Notes under the pieces: model-generated
Databases searched by the model: none
What the model was told of the DNA's origin: nothing
The model's input: only the letters and a program-made list of their open reading frames with translations
Part shown: positions 54,671 through 64,000 of the stretch, piece after piece
How positions within the stretch are numbered: the stretch's first letter is position 1
Layout: each line of letters opens with the position of its first letter
Assembly: GCF_947172395.1 (NCBI RefSeq)
Contig: NC_069109.1
Span: forward strand, 1,830,897 to 1,894,896
Origin: Bicyclus anynana
Taxonomy: Eukaryota > Arthropoda > Insecta > Lepidoptera > Nymphalidae
Direction: 5' to 3'
DNA length: 64,000 nt
Position numbers and translations under genes: made by a program

Positions 54671-57600
54671 TCACTGTTCGCCGGGCCAGACCAACCCCTC
54701 GATCCAGTCCAAGTAGCTGGAGACGCGCGTGTACACGGCAGGTCGGCCCGAGCGAGCGCACGAGCGCCCGAATGACGTCACTCCCACCACGTGGAAGATG
54801 CACTTGTTGGAGCGAGACGCGACCTGCAGCGGCGAGCCGGAGTCGCCCTGAAACCAAATATGACACGGTGACTATTGTAGACAGAGTGTCGTAGACACAG
54901 TGTTGTAGACAGTGTCGAGTCAGAGTGTCGTAGACATAGTGTCCAAGACAGAGTATTGAAGACATAGTGTTTAAGACATAGTGTCGAAGACAGAGTGTCG
55001 TATACCGAATTCAGAGTGTCGTAGACATAGTGCCGAAGTCATAGTGTCGTAGACATAGTGTCGAAGACAGAAGGTCATAGACATAGTGTTGATGTCAGAG
55101 TGTCTTAGACATAGTGTCGAAATCAGAGTGTCGTAGACATAGTGTTGAAGTCAGAGTATCGTACTCGTAGACATAGTGGCCAAGACAGAGTGTCGTAGAC
55201 ATAGTGGCGAAGTCAGAGTGTCATAGACGTAGTAGCCAAGACTGAGTGTCGTAGACAGTGTCGCAGACAGAGTTACGTAGACAGGATATCGTAGAACGAG
55301 CATCAGACTGAGAAAATTAGAAGTACAATAATTTGAGAGTGTAATTTATGCATTAGCTCAGGATCCGTGGAGCATTTTTACAGTTGATTACTATCAAGTT
55401 AATTTTCCGTGAGTGGTTTCATATTGATTCTTGATTCTGGTAGCTAACTGGGTTACCAGGTAATAAAAATTTCTGAGCGTCGGAACGAAATACTGTACCA
55501 CGCAATTTGTAGGACATTGTGGTTGTTAAGTTGTATAACTATTAATTATGCAATAGTAAAAAAAAAAACATGTGGTTTGTAACCATTTTTGGTAAGCTCT
55601 GTCGAGGTAACGAGGTCTGTCATGCAAGTTTTTGTCACTCTTTTTACTTCCTGTCACTCCAGGTTACCTGGCAAGTGTCCTGTCCTCCACGCAGTTCTCC
55701 AGCACACATCTGACTGTCAGAGAAGCCCCACCAGTTTCGGTTGAAGGTGTCTTCTAGAGTTTTGTTGCAGAAGTTGGTTTCCAAAAGACTCAGTGACACC
55801 TTCTTCAGTTCGTCAGATGTCTTCGTTGGTTGTCCTGGCGAAACACAAATATTTACGCTTAGAGTAACTAAGTAACTGAAAATCAGTGCTGCATCCTTTT
55901 TTTTAAATGCCTATGTAGCTAGTCTGTACGCCGTAGAAGTAGGTGCGAGAGGATTACCAGCATAATCTCTCTATAACTTGCTTAAAGACCTTGGCCTCTC
56001 TAGAAGTGCAGCTTGTTCTATATTAGAACGAGTATCCAAAGCTGCTCTAATAGGATCTTACCAAATTTGGATAGGTAGGGAGAACAACACGAGCAGAGAA
56101 GGGGAGTGTTGATCGATCGTCAAGGAATTCCTTAACCCTACATCCAGTAGTCACAAGTTCAGGACTTTGCTTGGTGTTTTTCTCTCTACCACGCGATGGA
56201 CCCGGCACCCGCACGGTGAATCCATGGAATGCTAAGATATTCGTCTCAAAGTATTCGGCAAAATGCTGAGTTGGGGCCTTTTTCTAGGTTATGTCACATA
56301 TTACAGGGAATCCTTTAGTGCTCCACTGTTTGAGTGGACAGTTAAGCCATAATATATAGATTTAATGTGATATGTGGCATCTTTCTTTCTGTCTTTTATT
56401 TCTTTCTATATATATCGCGCTAGTATCGAAAGAGGAACAGAAGACACGAATGGAAACAACGCTTTTGTTGGTTCGCAAGCGCTATTTTGAAGTTATTCAT
56501 ATACTAGGACGCCCCGAGGTTTTGCAATGGCCTTGCTGTACCACGGGAAGTCAGGCTTGGTCCATAGACACGCCGGTCAGATGAACAGTCGAACTGTGTT
56601 TTATTGACAATGATGATGTAGATTATACTCACTGGAATCAACAACTCCCTACCCGGTGGCAATAGCCTTGCTGTAAGCCTGACTTCCCGGCCTTCCCCCG
56701 AAGTCAGGCTTGGTCCACAGACACTTTTTTTTTTCGTGTTGAGTAAGTGCCAATGGCTACATGTGGGACCACTATTGGGGTCTATTGGGGTGGGGTATAT
56801 GGGGTTTGGGCGAGCGCAGAAGCATCTCCTGATGAGACCCGAAGACTGAAATAAAGATAGAGGACGGAACGGCTCTCTAAGGGCGTCTCCTATGAGACTC
56901 GGACCTCGGCTTAGAAGGCCCTTCGGGAAGGTGTAACCGTGACCTGAGTGACTCAGTCCGGACGCCCCCGAGATCGTGAGGTAGAAAACCCACGTCCGGG
57001 TGACGTTAGATATCGGGGACCTCGTCTTCGCCGGCAAAGACGCTGTGTTGCTTGTGATTGTGTTGCCTGGGAAGCATTGTCGGTCGTCATGTCATCGTCT
57101 GGATCGTAAAGGACGTTTTTGGGACCGTCTTTGGAATCCACAGACACGCCGGTCAGATTTAACTGTTGAACTGTGTTTTATTGACATTGATGATGCAGAT
57201 GGGATCAACGACTTCCCTACCCGGTGGCAATAGCTTTGCTGTACCCTGGGAAGTCAGGCTTGCTCCACAGACACGCCAGTCAGATTTAACTGTCGAACTG
57301 TCGTAAGGATAATGATGATGCAGGTTGCTGATGATACTCACTGGGATCAACGACTCCCCAACCCGTGGCGATAGCTTTGCTGTACCCCGGGAAGTCAGGT
57401 TTGGTCCACAGACACGCCGGTCGGATGCTGTCTTCGAAGTCGACATCTGCGTTCAACTCTAGCAACGCTATGTCGTTGTATTTGACAGGAGATTCGTACC
57501 CTGGGTGCTTGTGGATTGTTTTAATTGGTATCTGCGGGGCGAAACATACTTTTGTATATGCCATCCAAATCTATATATATAAAAATGAATTTCTGTTCGT

Positions 57601-60600
57601 TAGTCTCGCTAAAACTCAAGAACGGCTTAACGGATTTATCTTATCTTGGTCTTGAAATGTTCGTGGAGGTATAGGGAAGGTTTAAAAGGTGAGAAAAAAT
57701 CAAATAATTTCCGGGAAAACCCTAAAAACTGCCCTTTTCTATTTCCCATACAAACGTTTAAGAGTCAAGCGGTAGAGGTAGGGTAGGGGTAGAGGTATAG
57801 AAGGGTAGAGTAGGGATAGAGAATAAGTGCACTTATGTCAAAACGAAGCTTGACCGGGTCCGCTAGTCCCTTATATAATAATAATAATAATAATAAATGA
57901 TTTATTTAGCTGAGTACACAAACAATTTACCCAAATATAAAAAAAGGGAGAAAAAAACACAAAAACATAAGACTAAATTAAAATTAAACAAAAAATTTTT
58001 AGAAAGAGACTACACACCTTGAATGGTGACTTTGCAAAGCTTGGTTCCCTGGTGTGCGGTCTCTCCTAATTGTTATTAATCTAACTTATATACTACTAAT
58101 TACAATATTACATCAGCTAAAAAGGTTGCTGCCTCAGCATAATGCTACAGTGTTTGCTGCAGCGCTGGTATTCTGGCGCAACCTCAGGTGGCGTCACGAC
58201 TCGATGGGACAACGGTTGGATATCGAAATGATTAAAATCATAAACATTATATAAAATATCTAATAATACTACATACAAATGCAATTTATAAAATAAAAAA
58301 CGATAACCTAAAAAGAAATGAAATATAAAAGTTTTAATAAAAAAAATACAACCGACTTCAAAACCTAAAAACGTACCCACTAAACTAAAAAGCGAAAAAT
58401 AACATCATAATATGTTCTACCTGCTGATCAGTATGAAGGCGGTGCTAAGCCGGTGATGTATTAATTCAAGCCATGTGAGCATATCTTATAGATTTAGATT
58501 TTGCAGACAGTGTTGTTTCATGTGGTCCTGTCAGAAGTGGCTTAAATTAAGACAACACCGGCTAAGCACCGACTTCATACTGATCAGCAGGTAGAACATA
58601 TTATGATGTTATTTTTCGCTTTTTAGTTTAGTGGGTACGTTTTTAGGTTTTGAAGTCGGTTGTATTTTTTTTATTAAAACTTTTATTATTTTTCAATTTT
58701 TAGTGTAAAATTTCATATCAAACGAATACATCAGACCCCTAATGACAGTCACAACCCATCTTGGTACAAAATTCTCAGCAAAACAAATTAATCAAGCCCA
58801 AGCACAAGGTAGCTACCGTAAACCGTCAAGTATCCCTTAATTGACCTTGGTCTTCATCATCAGACCCCTAATAACAGACACAACTCATCTAGGTAGAAAG
58901 TTCTCAGCAATACGAATTAATCAAGGCCAAACACAAGGTAGTTACTGTAAACTGTTAAGGAGTTCCCTTAATTGTCCTTGGTCTTCATCACCAAACCCCT
59001 AAATGACAGTCACAACCTATCTATGTGGAAAGTTCTCATTAATACAAATTAATCAAGCCCAAACACAAGGTAACTGCTGTAAATCGCCAAGGAGTTCCCT
59101 CGTCTGTTTTATGACTCCATCATCAGATCGATTTTAAACCTTCATAATGTTGTATTTCTTAAAGGTACTAAATGGAAAAGTTTACGAACACACTAGACAC
59201 CCATATAATTTTCGAAAGTTCCCCTCAATTTCTCCAGGATTCCATCATCAGATCTTGTCATGATGGCAATGGGACCAAATGGGGACTATACCGTTTCAAA
59301 CAAAAAAAGAATTTTTGAAATCGGTCCAGGCGTCTTTGAGTAATCGGTGTACATACATAAAAAAAAAAAAAAAAAAAATACCGACCGAATTGAGAACCTC
59401 CTCCTTTTTGAAGTCGGTTAAAAATGAAAATGTAATCCATTCAAATATGAAAGAAAGAGTTTAAAGAAATAACCAGCAGTTTCACCATGGCAAATTCTTG
59501 TAAAATATCTTATTTAGATTTCAACCATTATTTTCAGTTTTTTGTCGTTCAAGTAAGTATTTTTTTACAGTTTTCTTAAAAGCAATTATGGATTTAAGAG
59601 AACGTACTGGAGGGGGAAGGTCATTCCATACTTTGCTGGCTGAAAACTTGAATGAACCTCGAAAGGCGGCTGTTCTGTGTTGCGTCATGGAGATTCGAGG
59701 AGCTCCTCTTGCACCGCGTTTTTTATTTTCATGGGCCCATTGTATCTTTGATATAAAGAAGGAGCCAGGATTCCTTCTTTATTCAGGCTCTAATAGGTCC
59801 GCTGGTAGCTTAGGACAGTTGTCTCTGAATGCCTTTAAATAGGGCCTATGACTAACAGCGGTTGTACATCGGTTGTATGTGGTGATAAATGGAGGGATGG
59901 ATGGGTAGATAGGTTTGGGTGGATTGATGGACGGATGGATTAATTGATGGATGGATTGATAGATTCTTTATTGTACATCAAATATAATGTTAATGGTGAT
60001 GATGACTCACGTCTATAGTTCTGGCGTTGTTCACTCGGGTTGAAGTTCTGGTCGACCAGCCTGACGATTTGAGGCTTGGGGTCCCCAAGAGCTTAGGGTC
60101 CCCCTAGAGCAGAGCTCAATCTAATAATATCTGGTGTCTTAGGACAGCTGTGCTTGGATGCCCTTAAATATGCGGCTGTACATCGGTTGTATGTGATAAT
60201 AAATGGATGGATGGATAGATGGTTGAGTGGATTTATGGATGGATGAATGAATCTTTATTGTACACCAAATATTTTTTTTTTTTTTTTTATTCTTTACAAG
60301 TTAGCAATTGACTACAATCACACCTAATGGTAAGTGATGATGGAGTCTAAGATGGAAGTGGGCTAACATGTTAGGAGGGAGGATGAATATCCACACCCTT
60401 TCGGTTTCTACACGACATCGTACCGGAACGCTAAATCGCTTGGCGGTACGTCTTTGTCGGTAGGGTGGTAACTAGCCACGGCCGAAGCCTCCCACCAGCC
60501 AGACCTGGACCAATTAAGAAAACCTCAATCGGCCCAGCCGGGGATCGAACCCAGGACCTCCGTCTTGTAAATCCACCGCGCATACCACTGCGCCACGCAG

Positions 60601-62692
60601 GCCGGCCGTAAAATGTCATTAGATATGCTGACTCACGTCTACAGGGCTGGCGTTGTCCCTCACGTTGGGGTTGAGGTTCTGGTCGCCCAGCCTCACGATC
60701 TGCGGTTTGGGGTCCCGCAGCAACTTGTTGGGGGTCTCGGTGCAGTGGCCCGCCGTCAGCACGAAGCGCGAGCTGATGAGGCTGCCTCCGCAGTTGAACA
60801 CGTGGTTACCCACCACGTCTTCCCAGCCCAGAGCGACCTGTGCCAAAGAAAATATGATATACAGGTAGCTTGGGAGTATTTCCTATAACTCTAGGGTTAT
60901 ATTCATTAAGGAAAATTAATTAAAAATGCCTTAGGAACATGAGTTCTAATCATCATCATCATGTCAGCTGATGGACGTCCACTGCAGGACATAGACTTTT
61001 TGTAGGCACTTCCAAACATCACGATACTGAGCCGCCTGCATCCAGCGATCTGCGACTTGCTTGATGTCGTCAGTCCACCTGGTGGGGGGTCGACCAACGC
61101 TACGCTTTCTGGTGCGGGATCGCCATTCCAGTACCTTGGGACTCGAACGACTGTAGTCACATTTTGGCGCCGAGATGGTCATCTTCTCCGGCTCCGCGTC
61201 CAGTGAGATATTGAGGGTACAACACTCACCATATGCGGGAACTCTCCTTGGTTGGCGTTCTCTCCTCCCACGATGAGTTCTAAACCATTGTAGTCACATT
61301 TTTGGGCAGAGATGGTCATCTTCTTCGGTACTGTGTCCAGTGTGATATTGAGGGTAGAACACTCACCATATGCGGGAACTCGCCTTGGTTGGCGTTCTCT
61401 CACCACGATGAGTTCTAAACCATTGTAGTCACATTTTGGCGCCGAGAGGGTCATCTTCTCCGGCTCCGCGTCCAGTGTGATATTGAGGGTACAACACTCA
61501 CCATATGCGGGAACTCGCCTTGGTTGGCGTTCTCTCCTCCCACGATGAGTTCAACGCCATTGTAGTCACATTTTGGCGCCGAGAGGGTCATCTTCTCCGG
61601 CTCCGCGTCCAATGTGATGAAGCCCACCGTCTGGGTCACGTGACGACTGTACTCGTCACACTCTGGTGGGAGAGAGCTTCAGTTGTACAAGCTATTGTTA
61701 GCTAATGGCTAGCAATTGTTGATAATAGATTCAATATCAATATCATTAATGTTTACCTATTTTTATTAACACGTTCGCTGCGGTACGAGGTCAATTGACC
61801 TCGTACGCATAGCGCCTTCAAGGGTTACGAGGTCAATGGACCTCGTACTCATAGCGTCTTCAAGAGTTACGAGGTCAATGGACCTCGTACCGCACCACAT
61901 AAAGTTTTAGTAAGAGAGAATAGTACAGAAATATCAGTGCCGCAGCGAACGTGTTAAATGAATGTAATGAGCATGGTGGAACAATGACTTCCGCCAATAT
62001 GGCGGCAAAATCTCTGACTCGTCTGGCTGTATAAGACTATGATAGCTGTCATAGTGGCCTTCATTCTTTGTTCAACTGTATTCGCGAGAACACCTATCAA
62101 GTTATTGTGGGTATGTATTGCATTATCAATTAAAAGTAATCAATTAATTTAGAGTATATTGTATATATATATATTGTACTAGCGGACCCGGTCAAGTTTC
62201 GCTTTGACTTATGTGCACTCTTTCCCTATCCCTACCCTAACTCTACCCTACCCATACTTAAACCGACGAAAACTGGAGCAGGTTCTCACTTGTCCGAATT
62301 TGATGGCTCTTTTTTGTTTGAATGAGTATAACTCGAGAATTTCTCCTTTAGGTGCTTTATTATTTAACTGCCAAATTTGTTTTTGTTTAACTGCCAAACT
62401 TGTTAACTGCCAAAGGATCCTTTAACCCTACACACAACGTTCACAAGTGCGTGACTCCACTCAAGGTCATTCTCTGCCATTATCTTCTAGGGTCTTATTT
62501 TGGTTACAGTTTGATTTGTTAAATAAGTTGTCCTGACAAGTGTTGTGAAACCTTTGTTAAATATTGGTTTTCTCATTTTTTACATCCACTTTTGAAGCTT
62601 GTGTTTGTTATTAAGACTTACTTCTCTCGCTCAACCTCCTCCTAACGCTGGTTTGCTGAGGATTGTATCCATAGTTTCCCCACACTGGTCTC
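54671..62692 (-). CDS. snake-like S1 serine protease (5' partial, 6 exons seen)
   Basis: In coding order the exons are 62692-62622, 61662-61502, 60837-60637, 57531-57342, 55834-55668 and 54847-54671 (stop TGA). All join in frame; the first starts mid-codon, so signal peptide and any clip domain lie beyond the right edge. The catalytic triad is present: TAGHC (His), YNDIALLEL (Asp) and GDSGSP (Ser). The residue six before the serine is Asp (GGQDTCQGDSGSP), predicting trypsin-like Arg/Lys specificity. The propeptide ends VEL|IVGG, so activation needs cleavage after Leu rather than Arg, as in Drosophila Snake and some haemolymph proteases. A basic CDEY segment precedes it. It is probably a zymogen of an extracellular cascade (immunity or development). 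Three of its exons have degenerate copies in adjacent introns. Confidence 0.9.
54880..55290. repeat. degenerate GTCGTAGACATAGT satellite
   Basis: ~28-bp units alternating GTGTCGTAGACATA and GTGTCGAAGTCAGA. Sequence is related to the 14-bp array at 53697-54392; the protease's last exon lies between the two arrays. Confidence 0.85.
55365..55575. mobile_element. MITE-like repeat, second copy
   Basis: Matches 7350-7560 (GGTAGCTAACTGGGTTACC, CTGTACCACGCAATTTG). Confidence 0.6.
55915..56115 (+). pseudogene. C-terminal fragment of the 47-kb retroelement
   Basis: AGTCTGTACGCCGTAGAAG to ACCAGCA overlaps the end of 47045-47394 for about 55 bases. It then continues in frame (SLYNLLKDLGLSRSAACSIL ...) to a stop near 56110. 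Confidence 0.65.
56505..57310 (-). pseudogene. degenerate copies of protease exon 57342-57531
   Basis: The block CTGTACC.CGGGAAGTCAGG plus TCCA.AGACACGCC recurs at about 56537-56578, 56635-56724, 57137-57180 and 57195-57275. Copies carry frame changes, and a retro-insertion splits one of them. Confidence 0.85.
56725..57136 (-). mobile_element. 412-bp retro-inserted sequence with poly(A) and 11-bp TSD
   Basis: TCCACAGACAC flanks both sides (56714-56724 and 57137-57147), and a T-run at the left is the poly(A) tail of a minus-strand insertion. The source is probably the 3' end of an R1-like LINE or a SINE; no domain is recognised. Confidence 0.78.
57775..57869 (+). mobile_element. Helitron-like 3' end
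   Basis: A GGGTAGGGGTAGAGG tract, then AACGAAGCTTGACCGGGTCC and GCTAGT. Confidence 0.65.
58326..58686. mobile_element. foldback element with ~130-bp arms
   Basis: The left arm (58326-58460; AATACAACCGACTTC ... AGTATGAAGGCGGTGC) and right arm (58552-58686) are close inverted copies around a ~90-bp centre. Relatives lie at 53325 and 34785. Confidence 0.85.
58727..59112 (+). repeat. tandem repeat, three ~130-bp units
   Basis: CATCAGACCCCTAATGACAG recurs with changes near 58729, 58859 and 58990, each followed by AAATTAATCAAGCCC and ACACAAGGTA. Confidence 0.85.
59370..59425. mobile_element. foldback arm fragment
   Basis: CCGAATTGAGAACCTCCTCC then GAAGTCGGTTAAAA, as at 51925-51960 inverted. Confidence 0.5.
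59560..59842 (-). pseudogene. LINE ORF C-terminal fragment
   Basis: The minus strand gives SASKVWNDLPPPVRSLKSI then FKKTVKKYL, the typical C-terminal end of CR1/Jockey-type ORFs. The upstream part is broken by a stop. Confidence 0.68.
59815..60137 (-). repeat. older half of a locus duplication around protease exon 60637-60837
   Basis: TTGTACATCGGTTGTATGTG, a GGATGGATGG run and TTTATTGTACATCAAAT match 60175-60270 in order, each leading to a copy of the exon. The right-hand copy holds the true exon and an extra SINE. Confidence 0.8.
60010..60115 (-). pseudogene. degenerate copy of protease exon 60637-60837
   Basis: ACTCACGTCTATAGTTCTGG through TTGAGGCTTGGGGTCCCCAA match the donor-proximal half of the true exon with frame-breaking changes; the His-containing part is missing. 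Confidence 0.82.
60275..60606 (-). mobile_element. SINE family B, full-length copy
   Basis: Inverted, with a T-run (poly(A)) at the left and CACTGCGCCACGCAGGCC at the right. Absent from the sister copy at 60005, so it inserted after the duplication. Confidence 0.88.
60945..61140 (-). pseudogene. RTE-like LINE 3' end
   Basis: The minus strand has RKRSVGRPPTRWTDDI and ends LQWTSIS at a stop, followed by CATGATGATGATGATTAG. Its 5' break joins a protease pseudo-exon copy. Confidence 0.72.
61145..61501 (-). pseudogene. tandem copies of the protease activation-site exon
   Basis: About 2.6 further units (~136 bp) of the part of exon 61502-61662 that codes for MTLSAPKCDYNG ... LIVGGENANQGEFPHM, each with an intact GTGAGT donor but no acceptor. 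One copy has lost 3 bases (CTCTC-CACC) and is frameshifted or shortened. Confidence 0.9.
61766..61957. mobile_element. piggyBac-like MITE with TTAA duplication
   Basis: TTAACACGTTCGCTGCGG at the left and CCGCAGCGAACGTGTTAA at the right, perfect inverted repeats with TTAA flanks. The interior has three GAGGTCAATKGACCTC-type palindromes. Confidence 0.88.
62179..62265 (-). mobile_element. Helitron-like end fragment
   Basis: CTAGCGGACCCGGTCAAG and a CCCTA tract. Confidence 0.65.
62405..62595 (+). repeat. dispersed repeat (CCCTACACACAACG family)
   Basis: Close match to 38298-38480. Confidence 0.65.
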
Positions 62693-62761
62693 CTGTAAAA
62701 AGATAATTTTTCTCTCTCAATTAAACAGGATTTAGTAATAGTATAGTAGATTCATTCGCGT

Positions 62762-62898
62762 GGAGGCTTCAGCCGTGGCTAGTTACCACTCTACCAGCCA
62801 AGACGTGCCGTCAAGCGATTTAGCGTTCCGGTACGATGTCGTGTAGAAACAGAAAGTGGTGTGGATTTCATCCTCCTCCTAACAAGTTAGCCCGCTTA
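62762..62898 (+). mobile_element. SINE family B fragment
   Basis: GGAGGCTTCAGCCGTGGC to CAAGTTAGCCCGC. Confidence 0.75.
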
Positions 62899-63056
62899 CA
62901 TCTTATACTATACCCTTTCTTGATGAGTACTGTTTACCAACAAACAAATTAAAAATGAGGGTATAAATCACTAGCCATTTCACAACTAATAATAATTTTA
63001 TGTAGCTTGTTCTTAAATTAATGAAAATAAATTTGATTAATAAGCTTAGAACAATA

Positions 63057-63463
63057 GGGATGATGACAGTTTTTTTAATTGTATATAAATTAAGACTATG
63101 CTAATAGTAAAGCAATATTGTAAAAGTAACAGGCTATCTGCGATCATTACTTTCGGAGCTACAGGGATTTAAATGGTCAGATTTGCGGCGCTGCCGCGGA
63201 TCCCTGAAAAACGCCCCATACAAAATGGCACGAACTAATGACGTCGTAGGTAATGTAATGATGGTTAGATTTGTATGTGCATTCAAACAAAATTACTAAT
63301 ATCTTTGTTATTTGTGCGTTTATGTTTATAGTTCATTTATTAAAAAATGTCACATTTAATGTAAGGAATCTAAAACTGTAAGAATTTTCATCTAATTACT
63401 ATAAAAGATTTTTAATAGATTTTGAAATTTTATAATCTCATTTATTTTACAAATATCCAGACT
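63057..63463 (+). mobile_element. MITE bounded by GGGATGATGAC, copy 3 (3' truncated)
   Basis: Matches 13781-14190 and stops at AAATATCCAGAC; the expected right end is not in the window. Confidence 0.75.
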
Positions 63464-63765
63464 GTAGTATTTCTGTTTATTTGGCTCGCCTACGCACCAC
63501 CACGGGCTACCTGTCCGACGGTCTGACACCGACTGCCCCTCTTCGGCCTGCCCTAATGACGTATACGCTCGAGACAAACACCACTATAAATACATACACT
63601 ACATCCCTTCCTTATTTTAATATATTTGCTCTTTGTATGTATAATTGTATTCCATGATAATTAAACCACTAGGTCTGTACAGCAGTAATCCTTATTAACT
63701 CTGTAACATTATAATTTGATATCATAAACTCTGCACTTCTACACATCTACTAATTTTGTTTGTTT
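63464..63765. other. unassigned sequence, possible LTR start
   Basis: It begins TGTAG where the MITE breaks off, is GC-rich to about 63560, and has CACTATAAATACATAC (TATA-like) near 63580. This could be the left part of an LTR inserted in the MITE, but the other end is not visible. Confidence 0.35.
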
Positions 63766-64000
63766 GATAAACTTAGATTCAATAATCAGCTATAAATTTA
63801 TTTCATAATTATTTTCACAACAATCACATACATATTTATTTTAATTTGTTACCATACTCCGCTTATCTTCCTTATTTCCATTTAGATTTAATAATCAGCT
63901 ATAAATGCTTTTCATAATTATTTTCATAACAATCACATACATATTGATTTTAATCTGATACCATACCCTGCTTATCTTCCTTATTTCCATTATTTCTATC
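63765..64000 (+). repeat. two ~117-bp tandem units at the window edge
   Basis: TTAGATTCAATAATCAGC near 63774 and TTAGATTTAATAATCAGC near 63892, each ending in CTTATCTTCCTTATTTCC. Confidence 0.8.

Noticed and set aside
56372..57233. Frames of 70-177 codons on both strands
   Set aside because: Composed of decayed exon copies and a retro-insertion; the protease exon at 57342 explains the coding signal.

Overview
The window is nuclear DNA of an insect, almost certainly a moth or butterfly (Lepidoptera). It has spliced genes with AT-rich introns, two abundant tRNA-like SINE families, Helitron-like repeats ending CTAG|T, and several LINE families. Genes occupy a small share of the bases; most of the rest is transposon-derived. 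Coding predictions come from reading splice sites and protein families by eye, with no database search.

Layout. (1) 1-1723, + strand: the last two exons of a C2H2 zinc-finger gene whose start lies left of the window. (2) 6149-24773, + strand: a complete 12-exon gene for a predicted 780-residue protein with a THAP domain, a ZAD domain, an acidic linker and eleven C2H2 fingers. Its introns carry an antisense LINE, a Dong/R2-like element, a Copia gag remnant, a CR1/Jockey-like LINE and several tandem arrays. (3) 28443-48636, - strand: a complete 11-exon beta-tubulin of 456 residues with a divergent M-loop and acidic tail. Its introns hold Helitron-like copies, a degenerate hAT transposon with an 8-bp target duplication, and an 865-bp almost perfect palindrome. 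(4) 51406-53239, + strand: a two-exon TMEM267-like membrane protein, head to head with the tubulin gene. (5) 54671-62692, - strand: most of a secreted-type serine protease (snake-like S1 family); its 5' exon(s) lie beyond the right edge.

The genes do not look like one pathway. The two zinc-finger genes look like a tandem family of regulators; tubulin, TMEM267 and the protease are unrelated neighbours. The unusual theme is structural. Four coding exons (tubulin exon 2 and three protease exons) have degenerate copies lying directly beside the true exon on its 3' side, a piece of a gene 1 exon lies inverted beside a truncated LINE, and several exons sit within a few bases of transposons or tandem arrays. 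A MITE family of probable P-element type, with 8-9 bp target duplications and a THAP-coding remnant in one copy, is spread across the window that also holds the THAP-ZAD host gene.
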